Source: Streptomyces sp. A1277
Lineage (GTDB): Bacteria; Actinomycetota; Actinomycetes; Streptomycetales; Streptomycetaceae
Assembly: GCF_004795015.1 (NCBI RefSeq)
Contig: NZ_SSBI01000006.1
Coordinates: 62,001 to 126,000 of the forward strand
Direction of reading: 5' to 3'
Length of the DNA stretch: 64,000 bases
Below the pieces are notes generated by a model that saw only the letters and a program-made list of their open reading frames with translations, had not been told where the DNA came from and made no database searches. This document shows positions 15,756 through 22,454 of the stretch, in pieces (the stretch's first letter is position 1; every line of letters starts with the position of its first letter). A program made the translations under genes and the position numbers.

Positions 15756-16522
15756 TCAGGCACCGGAGCCCGCGAGCCCGGTCTGATCCAAACGGAAGGC
15801 CCCGGGGTTCGAGACCCCGGTGGGCGCTGCTGCAACAGCTGCCGCCGGGGTCTTCGCCTGCGTCCGCCCGGGGTCGCGGGCGGTTTCCTGCGCGTCGATG
15901 TCCTGCCAGTCCTGCGGGACCTCGCCGGTGTCGTGGAACGACTGCCACTCCTCGATGCCGCTGATGGTGGCGTCGCCGATCTCCTCGCGGAACTTCCTGA
16001 TCCACGCCACCCGAGCCTCCAGCATGTGCGGCTGGTACTCCGTCTCGACGACGAAGACACGGGGCAGCCTGTCACCGAGCCGGCTGAGCACTCCGCGCAG
16101 CGCCGCGGCCTGCTTGCTCTGCGCCTGCTCCCGGTCGCCGAGCAGGGTCTCCACCTCCTGCGGCGGCAGCACCGGCAGCAGGGCGAGGGCCGTCTCGGAG
16201 GCCGGGAACTCCTCGGCCGCACCGCGATCAGGTCGGACAGCCAGTCCAGCATCTCGACGCGCCCGCCCTCGGTGATGCCGTACAGCGTGCGCTCCGGGCG
16301 GTTGCCCTCGCGCTGTACGACCGCGACCTCGACGTAACCGTGCTTCTCCAGGTTCTGGACGACGGTGTGGAGCGAGCCGAAATTGATCTTGACGCTGTGC
16401 TGCTTGCCCCGCCTGCGGAGGGTCTGGGCGATCTCGTACGGATGCATGGAGCGCTCGGCGAGCAGCACCATCACCGTGAGCGCCAGCGGATTGCTGAGCT
16501 TGCGCCGCTCGGCCACCGACAC
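15756..16522 (-). pseudogene. PadR-family regulator with a frameshift
   Basis: The winged-helix N-terminus is intact from GTG 16522: LSNPLALTVMVLLAERSMHP, then YEIAQTLRRRG and LEKHGYVEVAVVQREGNRP. Near 16217-16226 the reading frame breaks after DWLSDLIA. The C-terminal PadR helical domain (AAEEFPASETALALLPVL, VETEYQPHMLEARVAWI) continues in the next frame to a stop at 15756. The total length is one base short of a whole number of codons, so a single-base deletion (or a sequencing error) explains it. PadR regulators normally repress adjacent DrrAB-type efflux pumps, and a DrrA remnant follows immediately. Confidence 0.75.
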
Positions 16523-16598
16523 CGCCCCCTTCTTGTCGGACGCGCGTTTCTTCAGAGGTCGTCCGGCGCAGGAGACGTGGAAAGATGCCCGCCCCCGC

Positions 16599-16626
16599 CA
16601 ATCCGCACCGGCACCGGCTCCGAATC
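16599..16626 (+). promoter_or_regulatory. Putative SigK-dependent promoter of sigK
   Basis: CAATCC (16599-16604), 16 nt, CGAATC (16621-16626). The same two boxes with the same spacing occur before two other genes of this locus, and a variant before a third. Autoregulation of sigK is inferred. Confidence 0.65.
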
Positions 16627-16640
16627 ACCCCCGGAGAGCG

Positions 16641-17249
16641 ATGACCATCGAAGGGAACCCCCGCGTGAAAGAAGCCGTGTACATCAGCGGAACGGCCGCG
16701 GCGGGGCCCGATCTCCAGGAGCTGATGGGAAGGGTCGCCCGGGGCGACCAGGACGCCTTCGCCCAGGTCTACGACACGGTGAGCGCTCCGGTGCTCGGGC
16801 TCGTCCGCGGCGTCCTGCGCGATCCGGCCCAGTCCGAGGAGGTCGCCCAGGAGGTCCTGGTCGAGGTGTGGCGTACGGCGTCGCGCTTCCAGGCCGCCCG
16901 GGGCAGCGCCATGAACTGGGTGCTGACCCTGGCCCACCACCGCGCCGTGGACCGCGTCCGCTCGGCGCAGGCGGCGGCCGCCCGTGAGCACAAGGCGGCC
17001 CTGCTCGACCGCACGCCCGCCTTCGACGACGTCACCGAACAGGTCGAGAGCCGGCTGGAGCGCGAGCAGGTGCGCCGCTGCATGCGGACCCTCTCCGAGC
17101 TGCAGCGGGAGTCCGTCACCCTGGCGTACTACCGCGGGCTGACCTACCGCGAGGTGGCCGAACTGCTCGCGGTGCCGCTCGGCACGATCAAGACTCGACT
17201 GCGCGACGGACTGATCCGGATGCGCGACTGCCTCGGGGTGAGCGCATGA
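16641..17249 (+). CDS. sigK: ECF RNA polymerase sigma factor, SigK family
   Basis: The protein has 202 residues with the two ECF domains. Region 2 (about 25-95) includes DQDAFAQVYDTV and RFQAARGSAMNWVLTLAHHR with the AVDRVR motif. Region 4 (about 135-195) includes LSELQRESVTLAYYRGLTYR, EVAELLAVPLGTIKTRLR and DGL. It is followed, with a 4-bp ATGA overlap, by its RskA-type anti-sigma gene, the defining pair of the SigK group. ATG 16641 has GGAG 4 nt upstream. GTG 16665 with AAGGG at 9 nt is an alternative start and would suit the predicted transcription start near 16633 better. The probable regulon lies downstream (18060-21675). Confidence 0.9.
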   Translation: MTIEGNPRVKEAVYISGTAAAGPDLQELMGRVARGDQDAFAQVYDTVSAPVLGLVRGVLRDPAQSEEVAQEVLVEVWRTASRFQAARGSAMNWVLTLAHHRAVDRVRSAQAAAAREHKAALLDRTPAFDDVTEQVESRLEREQVRRCMRTLSELQRESVTLAYYRGLTYREVAELLAVPLGTIKTRLRDGLIRMRDCLGVSA

Positions 17250-18010
17250 GTGACGCCGGACTCCACACATTGACGGGTGCCTACGTCCTGCACGCACTCC
17301 CGGACGCGGAACGCCGGGACTTCGAACGGCACCTCGGCGCCTGCGATGCCTGCTCCGTGGAGGTGCGCGAGCTCTCCGAGACCGCGACCCGGCTCGGACT
17401 GGCCGCCGCCGCCCCGGCCCCCCGGGAGCTGCGCGAGCGGGTGCTGCGGGAGATCACGACCGTACGCCAGGAGCCGCCGGCCGTGGGCCGCCGAGACCGT
17501 TCGCGTGTCCGGCGGGGCGGGGCGGCCGGATGGCCCCGGTTCGCACTGGCGGCGAGCCTGGCCGCGGCGGCGGGCTTCGGCGGCGTCGCGGTCTGGCAGC
17601 ACCAGGAGGCGCGGGACGCCCGCCAGGAGGCGGAGGCCGCCCGGCAGCAGGGCGCGCAGGTGGCCGAGGTCCTCGCCGCCCCCGACGCCCGGTCGTCGGC
17701 CGGCACGCTGAAGAACGGCGCGAAGGGCACGGTGGTGGTCTCCCGGAGCCAGGACCGCGCCGTGTTCCTGGCCTCGGGGCTGGCGAAGGCACCTAGCGGC
17801 AAGGTGTACCAGCTGTGGTTCGACGACGGCGGCACGATGCGCCCGGCGGGCCTGATGCGGGCCTCGGGCGCGTCGCCGACGACGTACGCGGCCATGCTCG
17901 ACGGCCCGGTCGACGGGGCGACGGGCATGGGCATCACCGTGGAACCGGCGGGCGGCTCGGCGCAGCCGACCTCGGATCCACTCGCGCTCATGGACCTGCC
18001 GAGAGCGTGA
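17246..18010 (+). CDS. rskA: Anti-sigma-K factor, RskA family
   Basis: The 254-residue protein has a cytoplasmic N-terminal anti-sigma domain with the zinc-type motif HLGACDAC (His29, Cys33, Cys36). One membrane helix lies at about 97-117, then a coiled region (WQHQEARDARQEAEAARQQG) and a C-terminal RskA extracytoplasmic domain ending in ITVEPAGGSAQPTSDPLAL. RskA proteins hold SigK at the membrane and are released by regulated proteolysis; a site-2-type protease gene exists at 44791-46041, but no link can be shown. Its start overlaps the sigK stop. Confidence 0.92.
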   Translation: MSDAGLHTLTGAYVLHALPDAERRDFERHLGACDACSVEVRELSETATRLGLAAAAPAPRELRERVLREITTVRQEPPAVGRRDRSRVRRGGAAGWPRFALAASLAAAAGFGGVAVWQHQEARDARQEAEAARQQGAQVAEVLAAPDARSSAGTLKNGAKGTVVVSRSQDRAVFLASGLAKAPSGKVYQLWFDDGGTMRPAGLMRASGASPTTYAAMLDGPVDGATGMGITVEPAGGSAQPTSDPLALMDLPRA

Positions 18011-18014
18011 GGCG

Positions 18015-18050
18015 GAGGGGCGGGGCCGCGTGACGGGGCCCCGCCCCCTC
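18015..18050. terminator. Bidirectional hairpin between rskA and the DUF1295 relic
   Basis: An 11-bp GC stem (18017-18027 with 18037-18047) with outer pairing across a bulged base lies between the convergent stops at 18010 and 18060. Confidence 0.65.
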
Positions 18051-18059
18051 GGAGACCGT

Positions 18060-18525
18060 TCAGCCCCGGCGCGGCGGGCGTGGGAAGAAGCCGCTGGTCC
18101 GCGCGGCGTACGCGGCGAAGCCGGGGCGCTCGGCCATGTGCCGCTCCAGGAGGGCCTTGCCGCTGCCGCCGACGAGCAGATACGTCATCAGGGCGGGCGC
18201 CACCAGCGTGGCCGCGGCCGGCGCCTGGCAGGCGATCAGGAACAGGCCCCACCACACGAGAAGTCCCCGAAGTAGTTCGGGTGCCGGGTCCAGGACCACA
18301 GCACCCGGTCCGTGATCCTGCCCCGGTTCGCCGGATCGGCCTTGAACCGGGCCAGCTGGTGGTCGCCCACGCCCTCGAAGAACAGACCGACCGCCCACAG
18401 CGCGGCCCCGGCCCAGGCCACGGCGCCCACGGGCCCGGTCAGGTTGCCGGCCGCCTGCACGGGCAGCGAGATCAGCCAGCACAGGGCGCCCTGGAGCAGG
18501 TACAGCCGGGAGGCCCGGGGCAGGG
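18060..18525 (-). pseudogene. DUF1295/steroid-reductase-like membrane protein, N-terminally deleted and frameshifted
   Basis: The surviving part reads LPRASRLYLLQGALCWLISL, then the membrane segment AVAWAGAALWAVGLFFEGVG, then WSWTRHPNYFGDF, the hallmark of DUF1295 enzymes. Near 18260 the frame shifts by one base: LLVWWGLFLIACQAPAAATL follows in another frame, up to RTSGFFPRPPRRG and the stop at 18060. The first 100 or so residues are missing; the sequence upstream belongs to an amine oxidase. In mycobacteria the related gene (Rv0446c) lies directly beside sigK. Confidence 0.8.
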
Positions 18526-18529
18526 CCGA

Positions 18530-19147
18530 ACATGCCGTGGTGGTCGAGGAACCGGAAGAGGTAGCGGGCCGGGTAGCGCATCGCGGTCGCCGGGTCGCAG
18601 GACCAGACCGCCGCCACCAGGGGCGTCAGGAAGTGCGCGGTGAAGTACGGCGAGAAGCGGCCGCGCGCGGCGAACTCGCCGAGGGTCAGCGTGTCCGCGT
18701 CCGGTCCGCCGCCGCGCAGCAGCCGCCGGGCGGACCGGTGGAACCGGGGCACGGCGGCCAGCATGCGCGGATAGGCGGGGGCGCGGAGCGCGGCCGGGCG
18801 GGCGGGCGGGCGAGGAGTCCGGCGGGGCCGCGGGCGCCCGCGTACTCCAGGCCGCAGCCCCCGCACCGTACGGACGTGCTCATCTCCGACTCCTGCGTCG
18901 GCACGCCGAGTTCGGCGAACAGCCGCAGCAGGTGCGGGTAGGTGCGCCGGTTGTGCACGATGAAGCCGGAGTCCACGCGGTGGACGCGGCCGTCCGCGCC
19001 GGGCAGTTCGTGGGTGTGCGCATGGCCGCCCACCCGGTCGTCCGCCTCGAACAGCGTCACGTCCTGGGCCGTCCGCAGGATGTGAGCGGCGGTCAGTCCC
19101 GCCACCCCGCTGCCCACGACGGCCGTGCGTCGCCGCCTGTCTGTCAT
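18530..19147 (-). pseudogene. Flavin amine oxidase-like protein, truncated and frameshifted
   Basis: Starting at ATG 19147, the protein has the FAD dinucleotide fold TAVVGSGVAGLTAAHILR, then FEADDRVGGHAHTHELPGA and VDSGFIVHNRRTYPHLLRLF. The frame breaks at a GGGC tetranucleotide tract (18796-18811), and AYPRMLAAVPRFHRSARRLL continues in the next frame to YLFRFLDHHGMFG. There the gene stops abruptly, at about residue 205 of an expected 420 or so, and is joined to the DUF1295 relic. The intact family (Rv0449c-like, also next to litA-type clusters) usually precedes DUF1365 and cyclopropane-fatty-acyl synthase genes; both are absent here. Confidence 0.8.
18796..18811. repeat. GGGC tetranucleotide tract (4 units) at a frameshift
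   Basis: Four consecutive GGGC units lie exactly where the amine oxidase reading frame changes. Gain or loss of one unit would shift the frame by one. Confidence 0.75.
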
Positions 19148-19199
19148 GCCACTCCCTCCGAGCACCGGCACCGCACGCGGCGGATGCCTCTGGGAAGGT

Positions 19200-19227
19200 G
19201 GTTCGTTACAGGTCGCGCGGCGGATTG
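19200..19227 (-). promoter_or_regulatory. Putative SigK-dependent promoter of the amine oxidase relic
   Basis: On the minus strand: CAATCC (19227-19222), 16 nt, CGAACC (19205-19200), pointing to the ATG at 19147. It is the same motif as at 16599 and 19263. It lies back to back with the oxidoreductase promoter. Confidence 0.6.
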
Positions 19228-19262
19228 CCCGGAAGCAACTCTCATCCGATCGGGTGACAGAC

Positions 19263-19290
19263 CAATCCGCCGGGCCCCCGGCGCCGAATC
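19263..19290 (+). promoter_or_regulatory. Putative SigK-dependent promoter of the molybdopterin oxidoreductase
   Basis: CAATCC (19263-19268), 16 nt, CGAATC (19285-19290). The expected transcription start coincides with the GTG start codon at 19297, so the mRNA would be leaderless. This fits the lack of a ribosome site there. Confidence 0.65.
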
Positions 19291-19296
19291 CCCGTC

Positions 19297-20907
19297 GTGA
19301 GTGAAGATCGGAACGATCCGCAGACCGGGGCCGCAGCGCCCCGGCGGTCCCGTTGGGCCCGTGCGGCCTGCGCGGCGCTCAGCGGTGTGATCGCCGGGTT
19401 CTGTGCCCTGGCCGTCGCCGAGCTGATGGCGGCGGTCGTCCGTCCCGAGGCGGGTCCGGTCGCGGTGGTGGGCGGTGCGGTGATCGACCGCACTCCCCCG
19501 GCGCTCAAGGACTTCGCCGTACGGAACTTCGGGACGAACGACAAGCTGGTGCTGGAGCTCGGCATCCTGGCCCTTCTGGCGCTGTTCGCCGTGGCGGTCG
19601 GGCTGCTGGCGCTGCGGCACCGGCTGCCGGGCGCCGCAGCCGTGCTGGTCTTTGGTGCGGTCGGGGCTGCGGCGGCCATCGGGCGGCCGGAGGGGCGGGT
19701 GTCCGACGCCCTGCCGTCGGTGATCGGTGCCGTGGTGGCCGCGGGGTTGCTGTATCTCCTGGCCGGACGGCTGACCCCGGCCGTCGCCCCGTCACCCGGC
19801 GGGCCCGCGGCCGGGGCGTTCGACCGGCGCGGGTTCGTCATCGCGGCGAGCGCCGCGGCGGCCGCGTCGGCCGGGGCCGGTCTGCTGGGGCGGCGGATCA
19901 CCTCCGCCGTGCAGGCCGGGGCCGCCGCGTCCCGGCGCGACCTGGTGCTGCCCGTGCCCGACTCGCCGGCACCTGCCGTACCGGCGGGCGCGGAGCTGAA
20001 GATCCGGGGCCTGGGCCCGTTCGTCACGCCCGACAAGGACTTCTACCGCGTCGACACGGCCCTGGTCGTGCCGCGCGTCGATGCCGAGGCGTGGCGGCTG
20101 AGGATTCACGGCACGGGCGTGCCCGAGCCAGTGACGCTGAGTTTCCGGGACCTGCTGCGCCGGGAGATCGTGGAACGCGACATCACCCTGACCTGCGTAT
20201 CGAACGAGGTGGGCGGGCCGTACGTGGGCAACGCCCGGTGGATCGGCGTGCGGCTGGCCGATCTGCTGCGGGAGGCCGGGGTGAGGCCGCCGTCCGAGGG
20301 CGGGCGTGCCGACCAGATCGTGGCGCGCTCGGTGGACGGGATGACGATCGGCACTCCGGTCGAGGACGTCATGGACGGCCGCGACGCGCTGCTCGCCCTC
20401 GGCATGAACGGCGAGCCGCTGCCCTTCGAGCACGGCTTCCCGGTCCGGATGGTCGTCCCCGGCCTGTACGGATACGTCTCGGCCTGCAAGTGGATCAAGG
20501 ACATCGAGCTGACCACGTTCGACGCCTACGACGCTTACTGGGTCAAGCGGTCGTGGTCCCCGCGGGCCCCCGTCAAGACCCAGTCCCGCATCGACACCCC
20601 CCGCCCCTTCGCCTCCCCGAAGGCCGGCACGGTCCCGGTCGCCGGGGTCGCCTGGGCCCAGCACCGGGGCATCACGCGGGTCGAGGTCCGGGTGGACGGC
20701 GGCCCGTGGCATCCCGCGCGGCTGGCCGCGCAGGCCGGCCGGGACACCTGGCGCCAGTGGGTATGGGAGTGGCCGGCCACCCCCGGCAGCCACACCTTGG
20801 AGGTCCGCGCGACGGACCGGACCGGCGCCGTGCAGACCGACCGGCGCGCCGGGACCGTGCCCGACGGTGCGACGGGCCGGCACACGGTGGTGGTCGACGT
20901 GACCTGA
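19297..20907 (+). CDS. Membrane-anchored molybdopterin-dependent oxidoreductase (sulfite oxidase family)
   Basis: The 536-residue protein starts with four predicted membrane helices (about 24-48, 86-106, 111-129, 137-157). A DRRGFV twin-arginine-like motif (176-181) and a fifth helix (179-197) follow, then the Mo-cofactor domain (about 225-415; LTCVSNEVGG with the likely Mo-ligand Cys300) and a C-terminal dimerisation (Mo-co_dimer) Ig-like domain (about 430-536). The catalytic part should face outside. The substrate is unknown; the family includes sulfite oxidases and methionine-sulfoxide reductases (MsrP). Its promoter matches the SigK motif, placing it in an envelope redox regulon with the fasciclin lipoprotein. 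Confidence 0.9.
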   Translation: MSEDRNDPQTGAAAPRRSRWARAACAALSGVIAGFCALAVAELMAAVVRPEAGPVAVVGGAVIDRTPPALKDFAVRNFGTNDKLVLELGILALLALFAVAVGLLALRHRLPGAAAVLVFGAVGAAAAIGRPEGRVSDALPSVIGAVVAAGLLYLLAGRLTPAVAPSPGGPAAGAFDRRGFVIAASAAAAASAGAGLLGRRITSAVQAGAAASRRDLVLPVPDSPAPAVPAGAELKIRGLGPFVTPDKDFYRVDTALVVPRVDAEAWRLRIHGTGVPEPVTLSFRDLLRREIVERDITLTCVSNEVGGPYVGNARWIGVRLADLLREAGVRPPSEGGRADQIVARSVDGMTIGTPVEDVMDGRDALLALGMNGEPLPFEHGFPVRMVVPGLYGYVSACKWIKDIELTTFDAYDAYWVKRSWSPRAPVKTQSRIDTPRPFASPKAGTVPVAGVAWAQHRGITRVEVRVDGGPWHPARLAAQAGRDTWRQWVWEWPATPGSHTLEVRATDRTGAVQTDRRAGTVPDGATGRHTVVVDVT

Positions 20908-20960
20908 CCGGCGCGCGCCGCCCGGGGCACCCACTTGTGCAGCGCCCGCCCGGGCCGCCC

Positions 20961-20988
20961 ACATCCCCCATCAACTACCCCTCGTAAT
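20961..20988 (+). promoter_or_regulatory. Putative SigK-dependent promoter of the fasciclin gene (variant)
   Basis: ACATCC (20961-20966), 16 nt, CGTAAT (20983-20988), about 33 nt before the chosen start, leaving a leader that contains the ribosome site. Two mismatches per box relative to the other three sites. Confidence 0.5.
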
Positions 20989-21021
20989 CAATCAGTCACG
21001 CGTATGAACCAGGAGAACACC

Positions 21022-21675
21022 ATGAAGGTCATCCACGCCCGCCGCGCCGCCGTCGCCCTGTCCGCCGCGGCGATCCTGCCGCTGGCCCTGACGGCCTGTT
21101 CCAGCGATTCCAAGGACAGCGCGTCCGGCTCCACCGCGTCGTCGGCGAAGGCCCCGGCGCCCGCCTCGCCCTCCGCCGACGACTCCATGGGCATGGACAA
21201 GCCCTTCGGTCCGGCCTGCGCGTCGGTCCCGAAGGACGGCGCGGGCTCCTTCTCCGGCATGGCGAAGGACCCGGTCGCCACGGCGGCCTCCCACAACCCT
21301 GCCCTGTCCACCCTGGTCACCGCGGTCAAGAAGGCCGGCCTGGTCGACACCCTGAACAACGCGCAGAACATCACCGTGTTCGCCCCGACCAACGACGCCT
21401 TCGCCAAGATCCCGAAGGCCGACCTCGACAAGCTGCTCGCCGACAAGGCCGCGCTCACCAAGGTCCTCACCTACCACGTGGTGGGCCGGGAGCTGACGCC
21501 GAAGCAGCTGGAGAAGGGGTCCTTCGACACCCTGGAGAAGGAGGAGCTGACGACGTCCGGCTCGGACATGGCGTACACCGTCAACGACTCCTCGAAGGTC
21601 GTCTGCGGCAATGTCCCGACCGCCAACGCGACGGTCTACATCGTCGACACGGTGCTGATGCCGCCCGCCGCGTAG
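21022..21675 (+). CDS. Fasciclin (FAS1) domain lipoprotein, MPT83/MPT70-like
   Basis: The protein has 217 residues from ATG 21022 (AGGAG 6 nt upstream); ATG 21004 has no site. The lipoprotein signal ends LALTAC with lipid-modified Cys26. A Ser/Ala/Pro linker (about 28-60) precedes one FAS1 domain (about 80-217). It has H1 motif NITVFAPTNDAFAKIP, LTYHVVG, and the C-terminus VPTANATVYIVDTVLMPPA, closely resembling mycobacterial MPT83. In M. tuberculosis mpt83 and mpt70 are the main SigK targets. Here the gene lies 3.8 kb from sigK/rskA with a SigK-like promoter. The protein is probably a surface-exposed adhesive or envelope protein. Confidence 0.92.
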   Translation: MKVIHARRAAVALSAAAILPLALTACSSDSKDSASGSTASSAKAPAPASPSADDSMGMDKPFGPACASVPKDGAGSFSGMAKDPVATAASHNPALSTLVTAVKKAGLVDTLNNAQNITVFAPTNDAFAKIPKADLDKLLADKAALTKVLTYHVVGRELTPKQLEKGSFDTLEKEELTTSGSDMAYTVNDSSKVVCGNVPTANATVYIVDTVLMPPAA

Positions 21676-21682
21676 CGGTTCT

Positions 21683-21713
21683 CCTCGCGGTGGGCGCCAC
21701 GCCCACCGCGAGG
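21683..21713 (+). terminator. Hairpin terminator after the fasciclin gene
   Basis: A perfect 14-bp stem (21683-21696 with 21700-21713) closes a 3-nt loop, 8 nt after the stop codon. Confidence 0.85.
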
Positions 21714-21857
21714 CCGTCGGGCACAGTGCGGACGCTGCGGAGATCCGGTCACCGCAAAACTACGCATAAGCCAGATATAAGAGCAGACTGGTGTGTGCGG
21801 GCCATTTCCCGCACACGGCGGTGACCGGGTCCGCACGATCCGAAGGGGAACGAACTC

Positions 21858-22307
21858 ATGTCAAACGTCTCGCACGCCGGCCACGACATGGCCGGACACC
21901 CCGATGCACCGGAGATGAGCGACCGCTACGCGCGCGTGATGGGCGGCCGCGACGTGGCGCTCGTGGACGCGCCGGTCTTCCTGGTCGGCCTTTACTGCGC
22001 CGTCTCCCCGTGGGTGCTGCACTTCACGACCTCGCAGTCCTCCCTGGTGACGAACAACCTGATCATGGGTATCGCGATCGCCGTGCTCGGTCTCGGGTTC
22101 ACCGCGATGCCGCAGCGGATGTACGGCCTGAGCTGGGCCATCGTCGCCATGGGTGCCTGGATGATCGTCTCGCCCTGGGTGGTGGGCAGCAGTCCGGACA
22201 GGGGAGTCGTCCTGAACAACGTCATCATCGGCGGACTGACCGCCCTGCTGGGAATGGTGTGCGCGGGCGCGTCGATGAAGATGAGCCGCGGCGGCCGACG
22301 CGGTTAG
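21858..22307 (+). CDS. SPW-repeat membrane protein
   Basis: The 149-residue protein has four membrane segments arranged as two SPW units: VSPWVLHFTTSQSSLVTNNL and VSPWVVGSSPDRGVVLNNVI, each followed by a hydrophobic IMGI/IIGGL helix. The N-terminal 35 residues are cytoplasmic and His/Met-rich (SHAGHDMAGHP). ATG 21858 has AAGGGG (21843-21848) 9 nt upstream. Function unknown; SPW proteins are common in actinobacteria. It is separated from the fasciclin gene by a terminator and has its own 180-bp upstream region. A degraded match to the SigK boxes (GATCC, 16 nt, CGCATA at 21742-21768) is too weak to call. Confidence 0.85.
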   Translation: MSNVSHAGHDMAGHPDAPEMSDRYARVMGGRDVALVDAPVFLVGLYCAVSPWVLHFTTSQSSLVTNNLIMGIAIAVLGLGFTAMPQRMYGLSWAIVAMGAWMIVSPWVVGSSPDRGVVLNNVIIGGLTALLGMVCAGASMKMSRGGRRG

Positions 22308-22405
22308 CGTCCCGCAGCCCACTCCCGGGGGGACGGAGCCCCCGCACCACCGCCGACCGGACCGCGTCTCCGGCCGGCGGCCGTGCGCCGGGGCCGGCGC
22401 CACGC

Positions 22406-22454
22406 CTCAGCCCTCAGCCCTCAGCCCTCAGCCCTCAGCCCTCAGCCCTCAGCC
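22406..22454. repeat. Heptanucleotide tandem repeat (ctcagcc)7 at the helicase stop codon
   Basis: Seven perfect consecutive CTCAGCC units. The last unit contains the TGA stop of the helicase gene (22449-22451), so repeat expansion extends only the 3' untranslated region. Confidence 0.95.

Noticed and set aside
15798-15828. tRNA T-arm look-alike (CGGGG-TTCGAGA-CCCCG) in the PadR relic
   Set aside because: Only a T-arm-like hairpin is present. No D-arm, anticodon arm or matching acceptor stem was found, so neither a tRNA nor a convincing att site can be claimed.
21741-21768. Fifth SigK-type promoter before the SPW gene
   Set aside because: GATCC-16 nt-CGCATA keeps the spacing but only part of both boxes, and it lies about 90 nt from the start; not distinguishable from chance.
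22406-22454. Short regular repeat as CRISPR
   Set aside because: Units are 7 bp, contiguous and without spacers; there are no cas genes.
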